A DNA stretch of 64,000 nt. Origin: Mallotus nudiflorus. Its lineage: Eukaryota; Streptophyta; Magnoliopsida; Malpighiales; Euphorbiaceae. The position numbers and the translations under genes were made by a program. Shown here piece by piece: positions 1 through 10,549 of the stretch (the first letter of the stretch is position 1; every line of letters starts with the position of its first letter). The DNA lies in the NCBI GenBank assembly GCA_947683625.1, contig CANTUR010000904.1, forward strand, positions 62,001-126,000, given 5' to 3'. The notes under the pieces are model-generated. The model had not been told where the DNA came from. It searched no databases and saw only the letters and a program-made list of their open reading frames with translations.

Positions 1-260
1 TAAATGGCTTGGCTAGGACAGGTGTCCCTGATCGAGCAATTGAAATGTTCATGAAGATGAAATCTTCAATGATTAAGCCAGATGCAGTTTCTTACAATAC
101 TGTTCTTGGCTGTCTGAGTCGTGCTGGCATGTTTGAAGAAGCTGCAAAGTTGATGAAAGAGATGGATTCAAAAGGATTTGAATATAATCACATAACCTTC
201 TCATCAATTCTTGAGGCAGTTGGCAAGGTTGATGAAGATTGTGTACCTAGCACTTTGTGA
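1..260 (+). CDS. C-terminal end of a pentatricopeptide repeat (PPR) protein (partial)
   Basis: The frame is open at the left edge (it reads from base 3) and ends at TGA 258-260, so only about the last 85 residues are present. One clear 35-residue PPR unit runs from VSYNTVLGCLSRAG to the KEMDSKGFEYN region, after the second half of a previous unit (AIEMFMKMKSSMIKPDA). It is followed by the start of another (HITFSSILEAVGK) and a short acidic tail. PPR proteins are helical-repeat RNA-binding proteins that act in organelle RNA processing or translation. The P-class spacing and the lack of an E or DYW tail suggest a P-type protein. The ending resembles Arabidopsis At3g16010-like proteins from memory only. 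The target RNA and organelle cannot be inferred because the N-terminus lies outside the window. Confidence 0.85.
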   Translation, partial: NGLARTGVPDRAIEMFMKMKSSMIKPDAVSYNTVLGCLSRAGMFEEAAKLMKEMDSKGFEYNHITFSSILEAVGKVDEDCVPSTL

Positions 261-468
261 ACAGAACCTTTTATTGTCAGATTCACCTTTTTGTTGATAT
301 TCTTCAATTTAAAATGTTTTTATTTGTGTTTATGTGAATTATATTTTACAGACACACCATTGGGGCTCATAATTTTCCTTGTTCTTTGATTTTTTGATAT
401 ACCACCATATTGGGATGATGCATAAAATGAGAAAATCCTGGCAAATTTTTTTCGAAGTAATAATTTTC

Positions 469-502
<34 letters not shown>

Positions 503-1803
503 TGAATCACTACTGTCTAGTGTCGCTGGAGGGATAGGAGGAGAGGAATCAGGGGAAGGAGGGAAATAATCCTCGGGATTTGGGCTGTCTTTTTTTTATA
601 CTGAGATGGAAATTCCAATTAAGGAAATTGAACTGGTGCCCCTACTAGAGAAAAAGTAGAAAATGTTGGTAATAAATTCTAAAATTGGTCATAGCAGATG
701 AGGCAAATGTACCTTAAAACTTAAAAGTCTACTTTCTGATATCTTACAACCGTACAGCTTCTGAGGGGGCAGCTATATGGTTAAGTCTAGTCTATTTTTG
801 GTTAATTATTGTGATCAATTGTGGTGTTAATTGATGTGCACAAGTATTTCAAACGAGTCAGAACCTGTGTAAAATCACTTCTGCAATTGACATGAGAACT
901 CTTATGCATGCATCCCCGTCTCAGATACAATTGGAATATTTTCTTGCCTGAATATCTCAAAGCAGTGAATAGTTTACCATTTTCACAGGAATATTGAAGT
1001 TCCTTCTATTCTTATGAAAGAGAAATTCTCCAGGGAAGAGGCAGAGGGATCTAATGAATTCTGGAGCTGAATGAAGATCTTTGACTATGTGGTTGCATGT
1101 GGCATACATGATAAAATATGCAGTGCAGTGAGACTTTCTGGAAAAGGTTATGTGGTTTTAATCTTTCATTCCTTTGCCATGGTTATTTATCAATCTTTTG
1201 GCTGCAGGTAAAACTGCAAGATATGAGGCACGTGGTTGCTGTGACAATCAATAGCCTTCTGCAAAGCCAAAAACGAAATAAGAATGTTGGTGTTGTTGCT
1301 TCAATCTTCCACATAGAAGTCATGAACTCTGGAATGGTGCTAGGACTCGTTGGTTGGTTAACTGGACGTGTATAGATGGAATCCAAGTAGAACGACAGCC
1401 CCATCTACGGACCGCAAGCGAAGAATCATCACTTTGGAGGCTTCAAATTTCATGGCCTGTTCCTGTTTGAGCTAAGTGGAATAGAAACAAAGATGATAAA
1501 AGAGTACCTTCACATGCTGAAGCATCAGTTATGCTGTTTCGCCAGTGACAAAATAGACAACAGGAATTACACACGCCTGTCAAATTGAAATTCTATTTAC
1601 ATATGGCAAAACAGAAATATATTAGAGTGCAATGTTACAGTTGAAGTTGCCAATTTGGTTCCAGAATTTTTAATTGTTAAAATCGAAGTGCAAATGGAAG
1701 TATTGGAAGGCAGAGTTTATTTGTCAGAGGAGTGTCTCTCTAAGTGCTAATTTTGTACGTATGCACCCTGTTCATAAAACATGAATTTCTCTCCATTGTA
1801 ACG
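261..1803 (+). other. Downstream flank / probable 3'UTR of the PPR gene
   Basis: There is no convincing coding region. The stretch is mixed-composition DNA that could hold spliced 3'UTR exons: an acceptor-like TTTTGGCTGCAG lies near 1196-1207. The small overlapping ORFs on both strands at 1118-1404 show no recognisable domain. A (TA)n tract lies at 475-502. Confidence 0.4.
475..502. repeat. (TA)n microsatellite
   Basis: An uninterrupted TA dinucleotide run follows a short GTGTGTA. Confidence 0.9.
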
Positions 1804-2282
1804 GGTTTGGTACCATAATTTTGCATTATATTTTATTTTAGTGTTAAAATTTTAATTTTTTTCTTTTTAATTTCAAAAATTTTATTTTTATTTCAAGTTG
1901 AAATATATCGAATATATTCAATCAAATTTAATATATGTAATAGTCAGAATAAACATATTTTTAGTATATTTATCTTATAAGCATTTTATTAAATAGTTTA
2001 ATAATCTTATTGGTATCATAAAATAAAATTTATTTGTGGACCTTATAAAATAAAATTTTAATAAAAAGATCACTTAATATGATGCTTACATAGTGAATAT
2101 ACTAAAAATATATTTATTTCGATTGTCATATATATTAAATTTGATCGGATATATTTATAATATTTTAACTTGAAATAAAAATAAAATTTTTAAAACTGAA
2201 AAGAAAAAATTTAAAAATTTAATATCAAAGTGAAACATGCTTCAAACATGCTTCAAAGTGTAATATCAACGGTGCACCAAAT
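1804..2282. mobile_element. Fold-back MITE-like element
   Basis: Two long imperfect inverted arms, about 1849-1970 and 2096-2223, are reverse complements. For example, TTTCAAGTTGAAATAT near 1893 mirrors ATTTTAACTTGAAATAA near 2161, and TTTTTAGTATATTT mirrors AATATACTAAAAATAT. The outer ends GGTTTGGTACC and GGTGCACCAAAT also form a short imperfect terminal inverted repeat. There is no ORF. The structure and the location beside genes fit a miniature inverted-repeat transposable element. I could not define a clean target-site duplication, so the superfamily is open. Confidence 0.6.
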
Positions 2283-3174
2283 TCAGCCTTGCAGTATCTT
2301 TTACAAATTCCTTCATTTCATTATAATACCGACCTTTCTTTTACCTCATCAATCCTTCATTTCCTCTGTAAGCTTCGACTTACATTCTTACAGATCACAG
2401 CTCTAACTTGCTCCTGAAGCGATTTTTTTGTTTTTTTGATACTATGAATTAATGTGATTAAAACGCAATTGCATGATGCAACATGTCTTCTCAAAGTATC
2501 ATATAAACAGGCACACTATGCAGCAGCCATGCGGTCAAACAGCTTAAGCTAGTTCCCATATGGAAATGGAACAAACAATTTGTCTTCTTGTGTGTCAACT
2601 AGTCTTTTTCTTCAAGAGCTGCACATTACAGGGAAGAGGAGTGGTGGATAGATGGCTTGCAATAGGTAATATGCTGCTTACAGCGAAAGGCAAACATGTA
2701 ATAAATCACCTTGCACTAAAATCCAACCAGTCAATCCTCCATTAACATACTTAAATAAGGTACTGAACCTGGATACTCCCAAAGAGGCAAAAGGGGAAGA
2801 AAGCAACTCAAACATGGGACAGAAAGTGATCAAGTAATCGTTATAAAGAGATAAGAAAGAAGATTTGGAGTACTGATTAACGTATGATGCCATGCTATCA
2901 TGAAAAAGAAGTCGGGCAGTCTCACAACAGAAGTTCCAGCACCGTCGCCAGCAATTGCAGTCAACAAGAAAGCCAAAACAATGATGCGTAGACCTATCAG
3001 GAAGAAAGGTCGAATAAATCCTCAAGTTCTGTTATTTCATCTAGTATAACTAATACAAATATCCCCAGCAATTCAATTGCCATTTGCAAGTGCAAAAGAA
3101 GGCCCCAACATTTTACAACAACTACCATCAAATATGTTAACTAATGTTACACACATAAGTAACATCTAGAAGCA
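2283..3174 (-). other. Intergenic DNA and probable 3'UTR of the trihelix gene
   Basis: This flank is downstream of the minus-strand trihelix CDS. It has no domain-bearing ORF. The 115-codon minus ORF at 2678-3025 has no recognisable motif and lies where a 3'UTR is expected. Confidence 0.4.
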
Positions 3175-4380
3175 TTATCCACTGGCATTATCAGCAGAGA
3201 TATCATTCTCGTCGTCATCACCCTGTCGAATTTTTGCTATCTCAGCCTGTGTCCTCTCCATGATCTGCCTTTTTTGCATTTCTAATTCCCTATGGAAATC
3301 CATCCTCATCTTCTCTAGTTCCAACATCTGCTGCCTTTTATTATTTTCAATCTTCTCATAAATTTCACTAAATTTCTGAATAGAATCTGCAAGCACTCTA
3401 AACGACGACCCTTCACTGCGATCCCTTCCAGATTTCCTCTTCTTAGGTGGAAGCCCATCTGAATCATCATCCTCATCAGCAGATTCTGTATTCTCTGGAC
3501 TATCTCTCATCTCATCCAGCCCATTTGCACGATTTAGATACGCTCTAGGATTCATGAAGACATACTCTCCTGAGTCCACCCCACACGAAAGTCCACTTTG
3601 CTGTGCAGATGTGGACATCAGCGTATCCATCTTCTTAAAATAAACCCATTTGCTGGTACTGCTACCTGTCTCTGATAAAATAAGTTTCTCCTTCTTATAC
3701 TTCTTTTTCAATGTATCCAAACGATTCCTACATTGCGTGTCAGTCCTCTCAATCTTTGATCCCTCCGACACCTTCTCTGCAACTTCTTGCCATTCTTCAG
3801 AGCGAAGACTCTTCCTCCCACGTTGCAAAAATTTATCACCCCAAGCATCTAACAAAACAAATGTTTCATGCTCAGTCCAATCAGTTAGTGGATTACGCCC
3901 AGCAAAAGATGGTTTTGACGCTGATGGAGCTGCAACAGGAGGTGCTGGCACACGAGGAGTGAATTCATACCTTGAAACCAAGCTCTTCAGTTTTCGCTTT
4001 TTAGGGTGCCTTTCCAAATCAGCATCATCTGTCCTCCTACCATAACTTTTTTGGCCATCATCATCATCCTCTTCATCATCAGGATCTTCATCGTCGTCGT
4101 CATCATCCTCGTCATTGTCGTCATCATCAGCATCCTTCCCCACATAGCGGATGCCATTATTTTGGTTGTTCTCTCCATCTTCCTCTCCTAGCTCCTCTTC
4201 ATCATCTTCTTCTTCATTCTCATCTTCCTCATCATCCTCAACATATTGATTACCAAGTGCCCTAGAATATGGAGCACTCCTCACAGGAAGCTTTTGTCTG
4301 TTTGAAGATCCATAACCCTGCTGGTGATTGCCGCCATATGGGTTCGGTGGGTACCTTGCATCATCCTCAGTGTCATCCAT
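3175..4380 (-). CDS. Trihelix transcription factor, SIP1/ASIL2-like
   Basis: A complete 401-codon intronless frame runs from ATG at 4380 to a stop at 3175. Residues 48-109 are a strongly acidic D/E tract. Residues 126-132 (PKKRKLK) form a basic nuclear-localisation-like cluster. Residues 164-255 form a trihelix (GT-factor, Myb/SANT-like) DNA-binding domain, with WTEHETFVLLDAWGDKF as helix 1, EEWQEVAEKV as helix 2, and RTDTQCRNRLDTLKKKYKKEK as helix 3. A second basic cluster PPKKRK lies at 311-316. Residues about 329-386 form a charged coiled coil (ENNKRQQMLELEKMRMDFHRELE). This order is typical of the SIP1 clade, which includes ASIL1/ASIL2, repressors of embryonic genes in seedlings. That role is family knowledge, not shown here. 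Shadow ORFs on the opposite strand come from the D/E repeats. The reading frame is intact. Confidence 0.93.
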   Translation of the reverse strand: MDDTEDDARYPPNPYGGNHQQGYGSSNRQKLPVRSAPYSRALGNQYVEDDEEDENEEEDDEEELGEEDGENNQNNGIRYVGKDADDDDNDEDDDDDDEDPDDEEDDDDGQKSYGRRTDDADLERHPKKRKLKSLVSRYEFTPRVPAPPVAAPSASKPSFAGRNPLTDWTEHETFVLLDAWGDKFLQRGRKSLRSEEWQEVAEKVSEGSKIERTDTQCRNRLDTLKKKYKKEKLILSETGSSTSKWVYFKKMDTLMSTSAQQSGLSCGVDSGEYVFMNPRAYLNRANGLDEMRDSPENTESADEDDDSDGLPPKKRKSGRDRSEGSSFRVLADSIQKFSEIYEKIENNKRQQMLELEKMRMDFHRELEMQKRQIMERTQAEIAKIRQGDDDENDISADNASG

Positions 4381-5200
4381 TTTTAAGCAAATTCACGTCA
4401 ACAGCAAGAAAATGCAAAATTCACACCAACAACTCACTCTAGTCTCTAACCTCTTACGATCAACTTAGTTCCCAAACAGCAGCTATCAATCTTCTCAACC
4501 ACAGTATCTTATCTTGAACACCCAATTGAACTCCTCTTTTCTTCATGAAATCAGTTGGTGATTCACAACTCCAAACAAACCCAGGAACCTTATATTGTCA
4601 TATCTACTTTCACCAATTTCATTAAATGAAACCAGTTCCCAATACAGCAAAAATCCAAGATTCTTGCCAAGTCAAGAAAAGGAAAAAAAAATTATCATAA
4701 AAAGAATCAAATCACATGATTTAACTAAAAATCATAACTTTCTAGTTCAAGATCACCAGACTATCACCTAATCCATTCAATCCAAATCTAGCACAAACAA
4801 ATCCCTCAAAATTCCTCTTTCCATGAAAATAAAAACAAATTTTGAGCTTTTTCCATCATTTCCTTTCTTCCCACATAACAAAAACCCCATAAAAACAAAA
4901 ATCCAATTCTAATACAACAAAAGAAACCCCCAAGAACAATCTGTTTAAAAGCTCAAAACAGAATCAAACATTCAAAAAAAAAAAAGCTAATTGCTCTTAC
5001 CTGAAAGCAAAATCACATTGAATACTCCAAAAATTTCAAAATCGGAAACTTTCTTTGATGCTAGACACAAATTTGAAGCTTCTAATATAATACAAGAAAA
5101 ATGGAAGAAAAAAATTGAATCTTGAAAAGAATCAAAAGATGGAAAGCACCAAAATTGTGCAAAATGGACAGAGTAAAAAAAATAATAATAATAACAAAAA
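4381..5200 (-). promoter_or_regulatory. 5'UTR with probable intron, and promoter of the trihelix gene
   Basis: Read on the minus strand, GCTTTCAG|GTAAGAGC at 5007-4993 is a strong splice donor about 620 bases upstream of the ATG. The sequence between is T-rich, like a plant intron. The acceptor could not be fixed. Upstream of about 5170 the DNA becomes AT-rich and non-coding, which is where the promoter should lie. No TATA box is convincing enough to mark. Confidence 0.5.
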
Positions 5201-7813
5201 CTAGGGATTAAAAGATGGTTGATGCAAACATGCGCCTTGTACCTTCAATTTTGGGGGTAGTACAATTGGTCTAGGCCATGGGCCCAATAATACTAAGGCT
5301 TGGCCTAGGTCCAACTGTATAAGTTTTTTTTTTTTCTTCTTAAAAATGAAATTGTTAGCTAGGCTACAGGTTCTTTGTCTGGCTTCAGGGACTGGAGGTC
5401 ATTGCCTCCGCCCTTTTATTTGTAATGCTTTTGCTTTTGATTCTCTTCAGTAATGGAATTTGCGCCGTTCAGTTTGAGAATAGTAGAATTTAAATTTCAA
5501 TCTCTTGTGGTATTAAAAATTAACTATTTGTACTAACTCAAAAAATATCTCAATTTCCTCCTCAATAATGTCAATATTACTCATATACTGTATAGTATGA
5601 AAACAGAAACACAGAAACAAAAAAATATGAACATGGATATAACGAAACTACATTTTTTTAAATTTATAGGAAATAAAAATATAAGGAAAACATATAAATA
5701 TTAAAAGTATAGAGGTGTACAAATAAATATTTAAAAATATATGAATATATATAGATATAAAATTTATATATAAATTTTGAAAAAATTTATCTATTTTATC
5801 AAATAATAGCATTATAATAGAAATTATTTTGTTTAGTTAAGAAAAATATAAAATTATTTTTTAAATTTATTTCCTTTCTTATTTATGCAAATACTAAAAA
5901 AATATACTTTTCAAGTTAGAAACGTGTTTTCTAATTTTTTATATTTACTGAAACAATTCCAAAATATTTTTTAGGAATTTTTTGAAATTTTCGATATGGA
6001 AACGTTTTCAAAATGCAAATATATCTATTTGGAGAAATTTTTATGCATCATAGCTCGTATAATATTTAATATAATTGATTCTTTGAGTACTTTTCAGAAT
6101 ATATATTTACATGTATATAAATAAAATTTAAAATCTGTAGATCAATTATTGTTTAATTATAGAAATTAATATATATCATAAATATAACTATGAAATTTAA
6201 TTAAAAATTAATTTATATATATATATACACACGCACACCAGTTAGAGTCTAAATCTTCAATATAATTTATCGGTAGTAGAATATTACATGAGTTTATTCT
6301 TTGACTTGAAATTATTTAGTAGATTTTTAAAAAATTATATATTTTGAAATGTTGTATATAATGAAGTAGAAATGCTTCATTATGTATTTTTACTTTTCAA
6401 TTGTTAATAAATAAAATTTAAGATAATAATGATAAAAAAAAAATCTTTCTTATTATGATTGAATTGAGATTTTTTTTCAAACTAAAAATTTATTATTTTT
6501 TCAATTTTACAACATATACCAAAATTTAATAAACCAAAGGATCAAGGGGAATGGTATTTTTTCTTATTTCTTTTTTTGTTTGACCAACAATAGAAGGATT
6601 ATATTGAAAGAGTCAGTGATCCAGAAACAGCAAAGGCACAAAGGCCTACAAGGCAATCACCAGTATTACTACTACAGAGGACTAAGCCTATATTGGTAGA
6701 AATAATAAACCCTAACTAACTTGTAAAAACATAAGCATTGGACACAAACCAACAATACAAAGATAATTAAAAAAAAAAAACTAAGCTTCCGACTATTCCT
6801 GTTGTGGATGGAGCAAGATGTTTTAAGCGGTACTGTTTGATCTTCTTCTTTGTTGGCTAGGAGGAGGTGGCTCTATGGTGACACTCCATGAAGAGAATGG
6901 CTTTCTGGGAATATCTTCAAAGCTTGAAGATGCCATCTTCCTCCTTTTAATCTTCTGGATCTTTTAAAATTCTTTTTAGATTTTGATATAGAAAATTTAA
7001 ATATCATCAAGCTATAATTATAATATCACCAAAATATAAATAAAAAAGAGATATAGCTATACAAACTTAAGTTTTTAACTTATATCAAGATTATTTATGC
7101 ACAATATGATAAAAATTTGATATTATGGCCAGAATGGCAAAACAATCATTCAAAACCAGCGGATATTGCAAAGTTAAACAGATGAATAGTAGCTGTAGTT
7201 GGGAGGAAAACGAGTAGTTGGTATTCTAGAGATAAATAGTTTTATTTTCTTTATGGCAATGGTGTATTTTCACTTTTAATGTTTATATGGAGAAGCATAT
7301 TTACCATTTAAAGAAAATTTTGAAGTATTTAACCACAAATATATATATATATATATAAATTATAATTTTTCAATAATCACTCTTCATTCTTGGTGACGAC
7401 ATGAAATATAAAGGTGGTGATTCTCTCTTTGTAGTATAGTGGTTCAACTAATAAACACTCTTGACCCTAATTATTAAAAAAAACCATAAAAGTGGTGTAG
7501 AAGAAAATAGTCTTAGTAACAACAACAACACTGACCAAGAAGAAGAAAAATACGATGATTAAGATGATAAAGAAAATCTGAATATAATAGTAACAGTAGC
7601 CAAAACGGCGGCGACGTGAGTGATGATGACAAAGACAACAATAGCAATAGTTTGGCCTAAAAACTAAAGAAAAAATAAGTGGGTTGGTATAGTGTGTATG
7701 TCCACTATTCATTAAAAATGTTGGGTTTCTAAATTCTATTGGAATTGGGCAGGCAATGATATATATATATATATATATATATAAAGTGGGGTTTCCTTTG
7801 ATTTGCAACTATA
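5201..7813. other. AT-rich intergenic DNA
   Basis: No supported gene. It holds very AT-rich DNA and TA microsatellites at about 7339-7357 and 7758-7783. The minus ORF at 7467-7808 is low-complexity (I/Y/F runs from TA repeats) and was discarded. Confidence 0.6.
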
Positions 7814-8532
7814 TGTTACAGCCCACAAAGTTTGGCCCACCCTAACATGATGTGTTGTGTGTTCAATGCAAGAAATTTGGCCTAAGGCCAAGTCAAATGC
7901 CTACGAAAATATAGGAAGTCTTTAGAACATAGTAGAGGGTTACTAGAGTTGTTGGACTCAAGGACAAAATGCCTAAGCCAAGGAATGAGCCCAAAAGCAT
8001 ATGGGAAGGCTTTAGAAGGCTCTAGAAAGCCGTGAAAAAATGGCAAGGCTGAGTGCTGCCAGCCATGCCAAGGAGACCATCCGAAAAGTTCCCACTAAGG
8101 AGCAAGGATGCTTAGCATTCTAAAAGCTTCCCATGCCTCCCATGCATGCTACCCATGTTAGGTCATTCGACTAGTATCTAGAATATTCTCATCTCAATGT
8201 ACGTATCAAGTAGCTTCTAGGAAAGCTTTGTACATAAGATGTTTGTAGAATTGTCTAGAAGAGTTAATTGTAGCCATACATTGAGGAGGTGGAAAACCTA
8301 TATAAAAGTCACTCCTCCCATTTGTAAAGGATGATGAGAATTTATCAAGAAATCTAATAAAGCCTCACATTTACTCTCATTCAATTGCTGCCTAATTTAT
8401 GTCCCAAACCTCTTGTTGCCTACTTGCTCACTTATATTTAGTTGTGTTCCAACTCTTAAGCTTACTTAATTCTACTTCACCCTCACTGTAGACTAAGTGC
8501 CGCGTGTCTTAGCAAACCTCTAAGGTTAAGCA
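7814..8532 (+). mobile_element. Possible solo LTR (unclassified)
   Basis: The block runs from TGTTACAGCC to a terminal CA, about 719 bp. It holds a promoter-like CCTATATAAAAG at about 8298 and an AATAAAGCC poly(A)-like signal at about 8357, which is the usual U3-R order of an LTR. TATA abuts both ends (7810-7813 and 8533-8536), a possible but short target duplication. There is no internal coding region and I see no second copy, so the call is tentative. Confidence 0.35.
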
Positions 8533-8883
8533 TATAATAGGTAACTTATTTTGGGTGAGGGAGAGAGGGTGTGTCTAAAAGAAATAAATTTTAAGATTTT
8601 AATTGATATTTTTATATTGAACAATTTACAATTTAAATTTTTGTTATGATATAAATATTTAGAATTATAACCATTTAATTAATCTCATCTATATATATTC
8701 AATGCTAAGTTTTAAAGTCATTAAGTCAAAAATTTAATAAGTATTTATCTTCATATTTGAGTATTCACCATAAAATTTAATATGTTAAATTCTTAAAAAT
8801 CTTGATTTTTATTAAAAATAAAAATATTTATTATAGTTTTTAGTATTATTTTTTAATTAAAACATTATTATACATATTCTTAT

Positions 8884-10549
8884 TGTAGACATTCGATCTG
8901 ATCGGCCCATGAATTGGGGGCGGACCGCGGGTACTTGGTTTGATCGACCACATCAAATTCCAATGATGAGAATGCGAAGCTTGAATATAAGTAGGAAGCC
9001 CAAATCTTTGATTAGAAATGGACTTGAGAGCCCAAGGACCTAAAAACCTAGCCCAAATCGTCCAAACCTAGCCTAAAATTGTCTAAATAGGCTTAAGTTT
9101 ACCTTGGCCCACTTGGCCCAATGTAGAGCAGGGCCAAAGAGGTACCGCCTCTATGCAAATAGGCAATCACTTCAATGGCGTTGCCTTTGTGGCAGACCAC
9201 TTGCAGCTGTATTTAATATAGATGCAGCTATGGTGGTCAAGTAGAATGGGCCCCACATCCTCCAAACCTGATTTTGTGTGAGGAAGAGATTTTTGAGGGG
9301 AAGAAAAAGGCTATTGAGGCTCATGATGGTCTAGGAACCTGGTATCATGGGTGAGATTTAAGATAAAAATGGAAAAAAGAGAGAGAGGAAAGGGGGAGAC
9401 GTTACCAACATTAGAGAGGACTAGCATTAGCAAGATTTAATAACTAGGGGGACATTTTTTAGAAGAAGAGGAGGATTTCAAGTTCAAGAGTCCATTTTTT
9501 TTAGAAAAAAGAGGTGAAAGAAGCTTGTTCTCAAGTGTACCTCACATCCAAGGGGAGTTTAATATCCAAAGCAATCTCTAACGGCCAACTACTTTATTAA
9601 AGCTCATACTTAAGTAAAACCTTTTTATCTCCTTAACACCTTGATATTAGACTTGCATATGACTTAGTTTATTTGTTTATTTAATGTATATTTTAAATTT
9701 ATACCTCTTGTTATGCCATGTTATTAATATGATATACTAGGGTGTTAAATATAGTTGTAAAATAGCAAGTTTTTTATTGTTTGCTTGCATGTCATTTGCT
9801 TAGAATATAAGTTTAATCATTTTGAGAGTCAGGTTGCCTATTGATCAGGCGACACCTCTGTGAAGGGGCATTGCCTCTTTTCCATGAGGCAATCGCCTAT
9901 GTGGCGACCCACGCCTTTATTTTGAGATTTTTATAATATGTATGCATGATTTTAATTCCCTGGCATGTTTAGGTTTTTATACTTTATTTATTTGCATATG
10001 ATTAGCTCTACCATCTCTTCTAAGTTAATTTATTTATTTATTAACCTCTATTTGTATGAACTTATTTTGTAAATTGGTTTGAATGCTTTCTTTTAAGAGA
10101 TTTTGCATATTTTGGGACTAATCTTTGGCATTTACAGGATCTTTGAGACTAATCTCTTTAAATCTTTAAGGATTTATCCCTTAATTAGTTATTAAGAGGC
10201 TTTTATGGGTTTAGTCTTGGTTTATTTTGATATTTTTTAATATATTTTTGGTTTATTATACTTTTATTTATGTAAAAATGTTGTAATCCTTAATCCCTTC
10301 CCCCTTTGAATTCCAATGTATTGTTTTGATTTATTATTTTGATGAGTTTTAAGACTTTAAGGCATGAAATTGATCTAATAAGCAAACTTAGAGTTAAGTG
10401 TAAAATTGAACAATTGATTGAAGACAATTCTAAATTGCATGTAAATAAAGGAATAACCGGATAATTAAATGTAATAAAATACAAAATATAAACGAAGGCC
10501 GATCATAAGGTCAAGTGGGCATTCAAAAGCCCATATCTAGTTTTCGAAC
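8884..10549 (+). repeat. Ogre-like 5' LTR, first part
   Basis: It begins TGTAGACATT and is collinear with 26869-28620. It is interrupted by the Tekay element at 10550. The matching remainder is 22067-22261. Confidence 0.85.

Noticed and set aside
1118..1404. ORFs downstream of the PPR stop
   Set aside because: They overlap on opposite strands and lack domains. More likely 3'UTR or intergenic.
3650..4191. Plus-strand and out-of-frame ORFs over the trihelix gene
   Set aside because: They are shadows of the D/E-rich coding sequence with no domains.
6540..6800. Possible LINE 3' remnant (also 33890-34660)
   Set aside because: A-rich, gene-like composition hints at a retroposed transcript, but I found no RT motif, clear poly(A) tail or target duplication.
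7467..7808. 113-codon minus ORF
   Set aside because: It arises from TA repeats and low-complexity DNA, with no recognisable motif.
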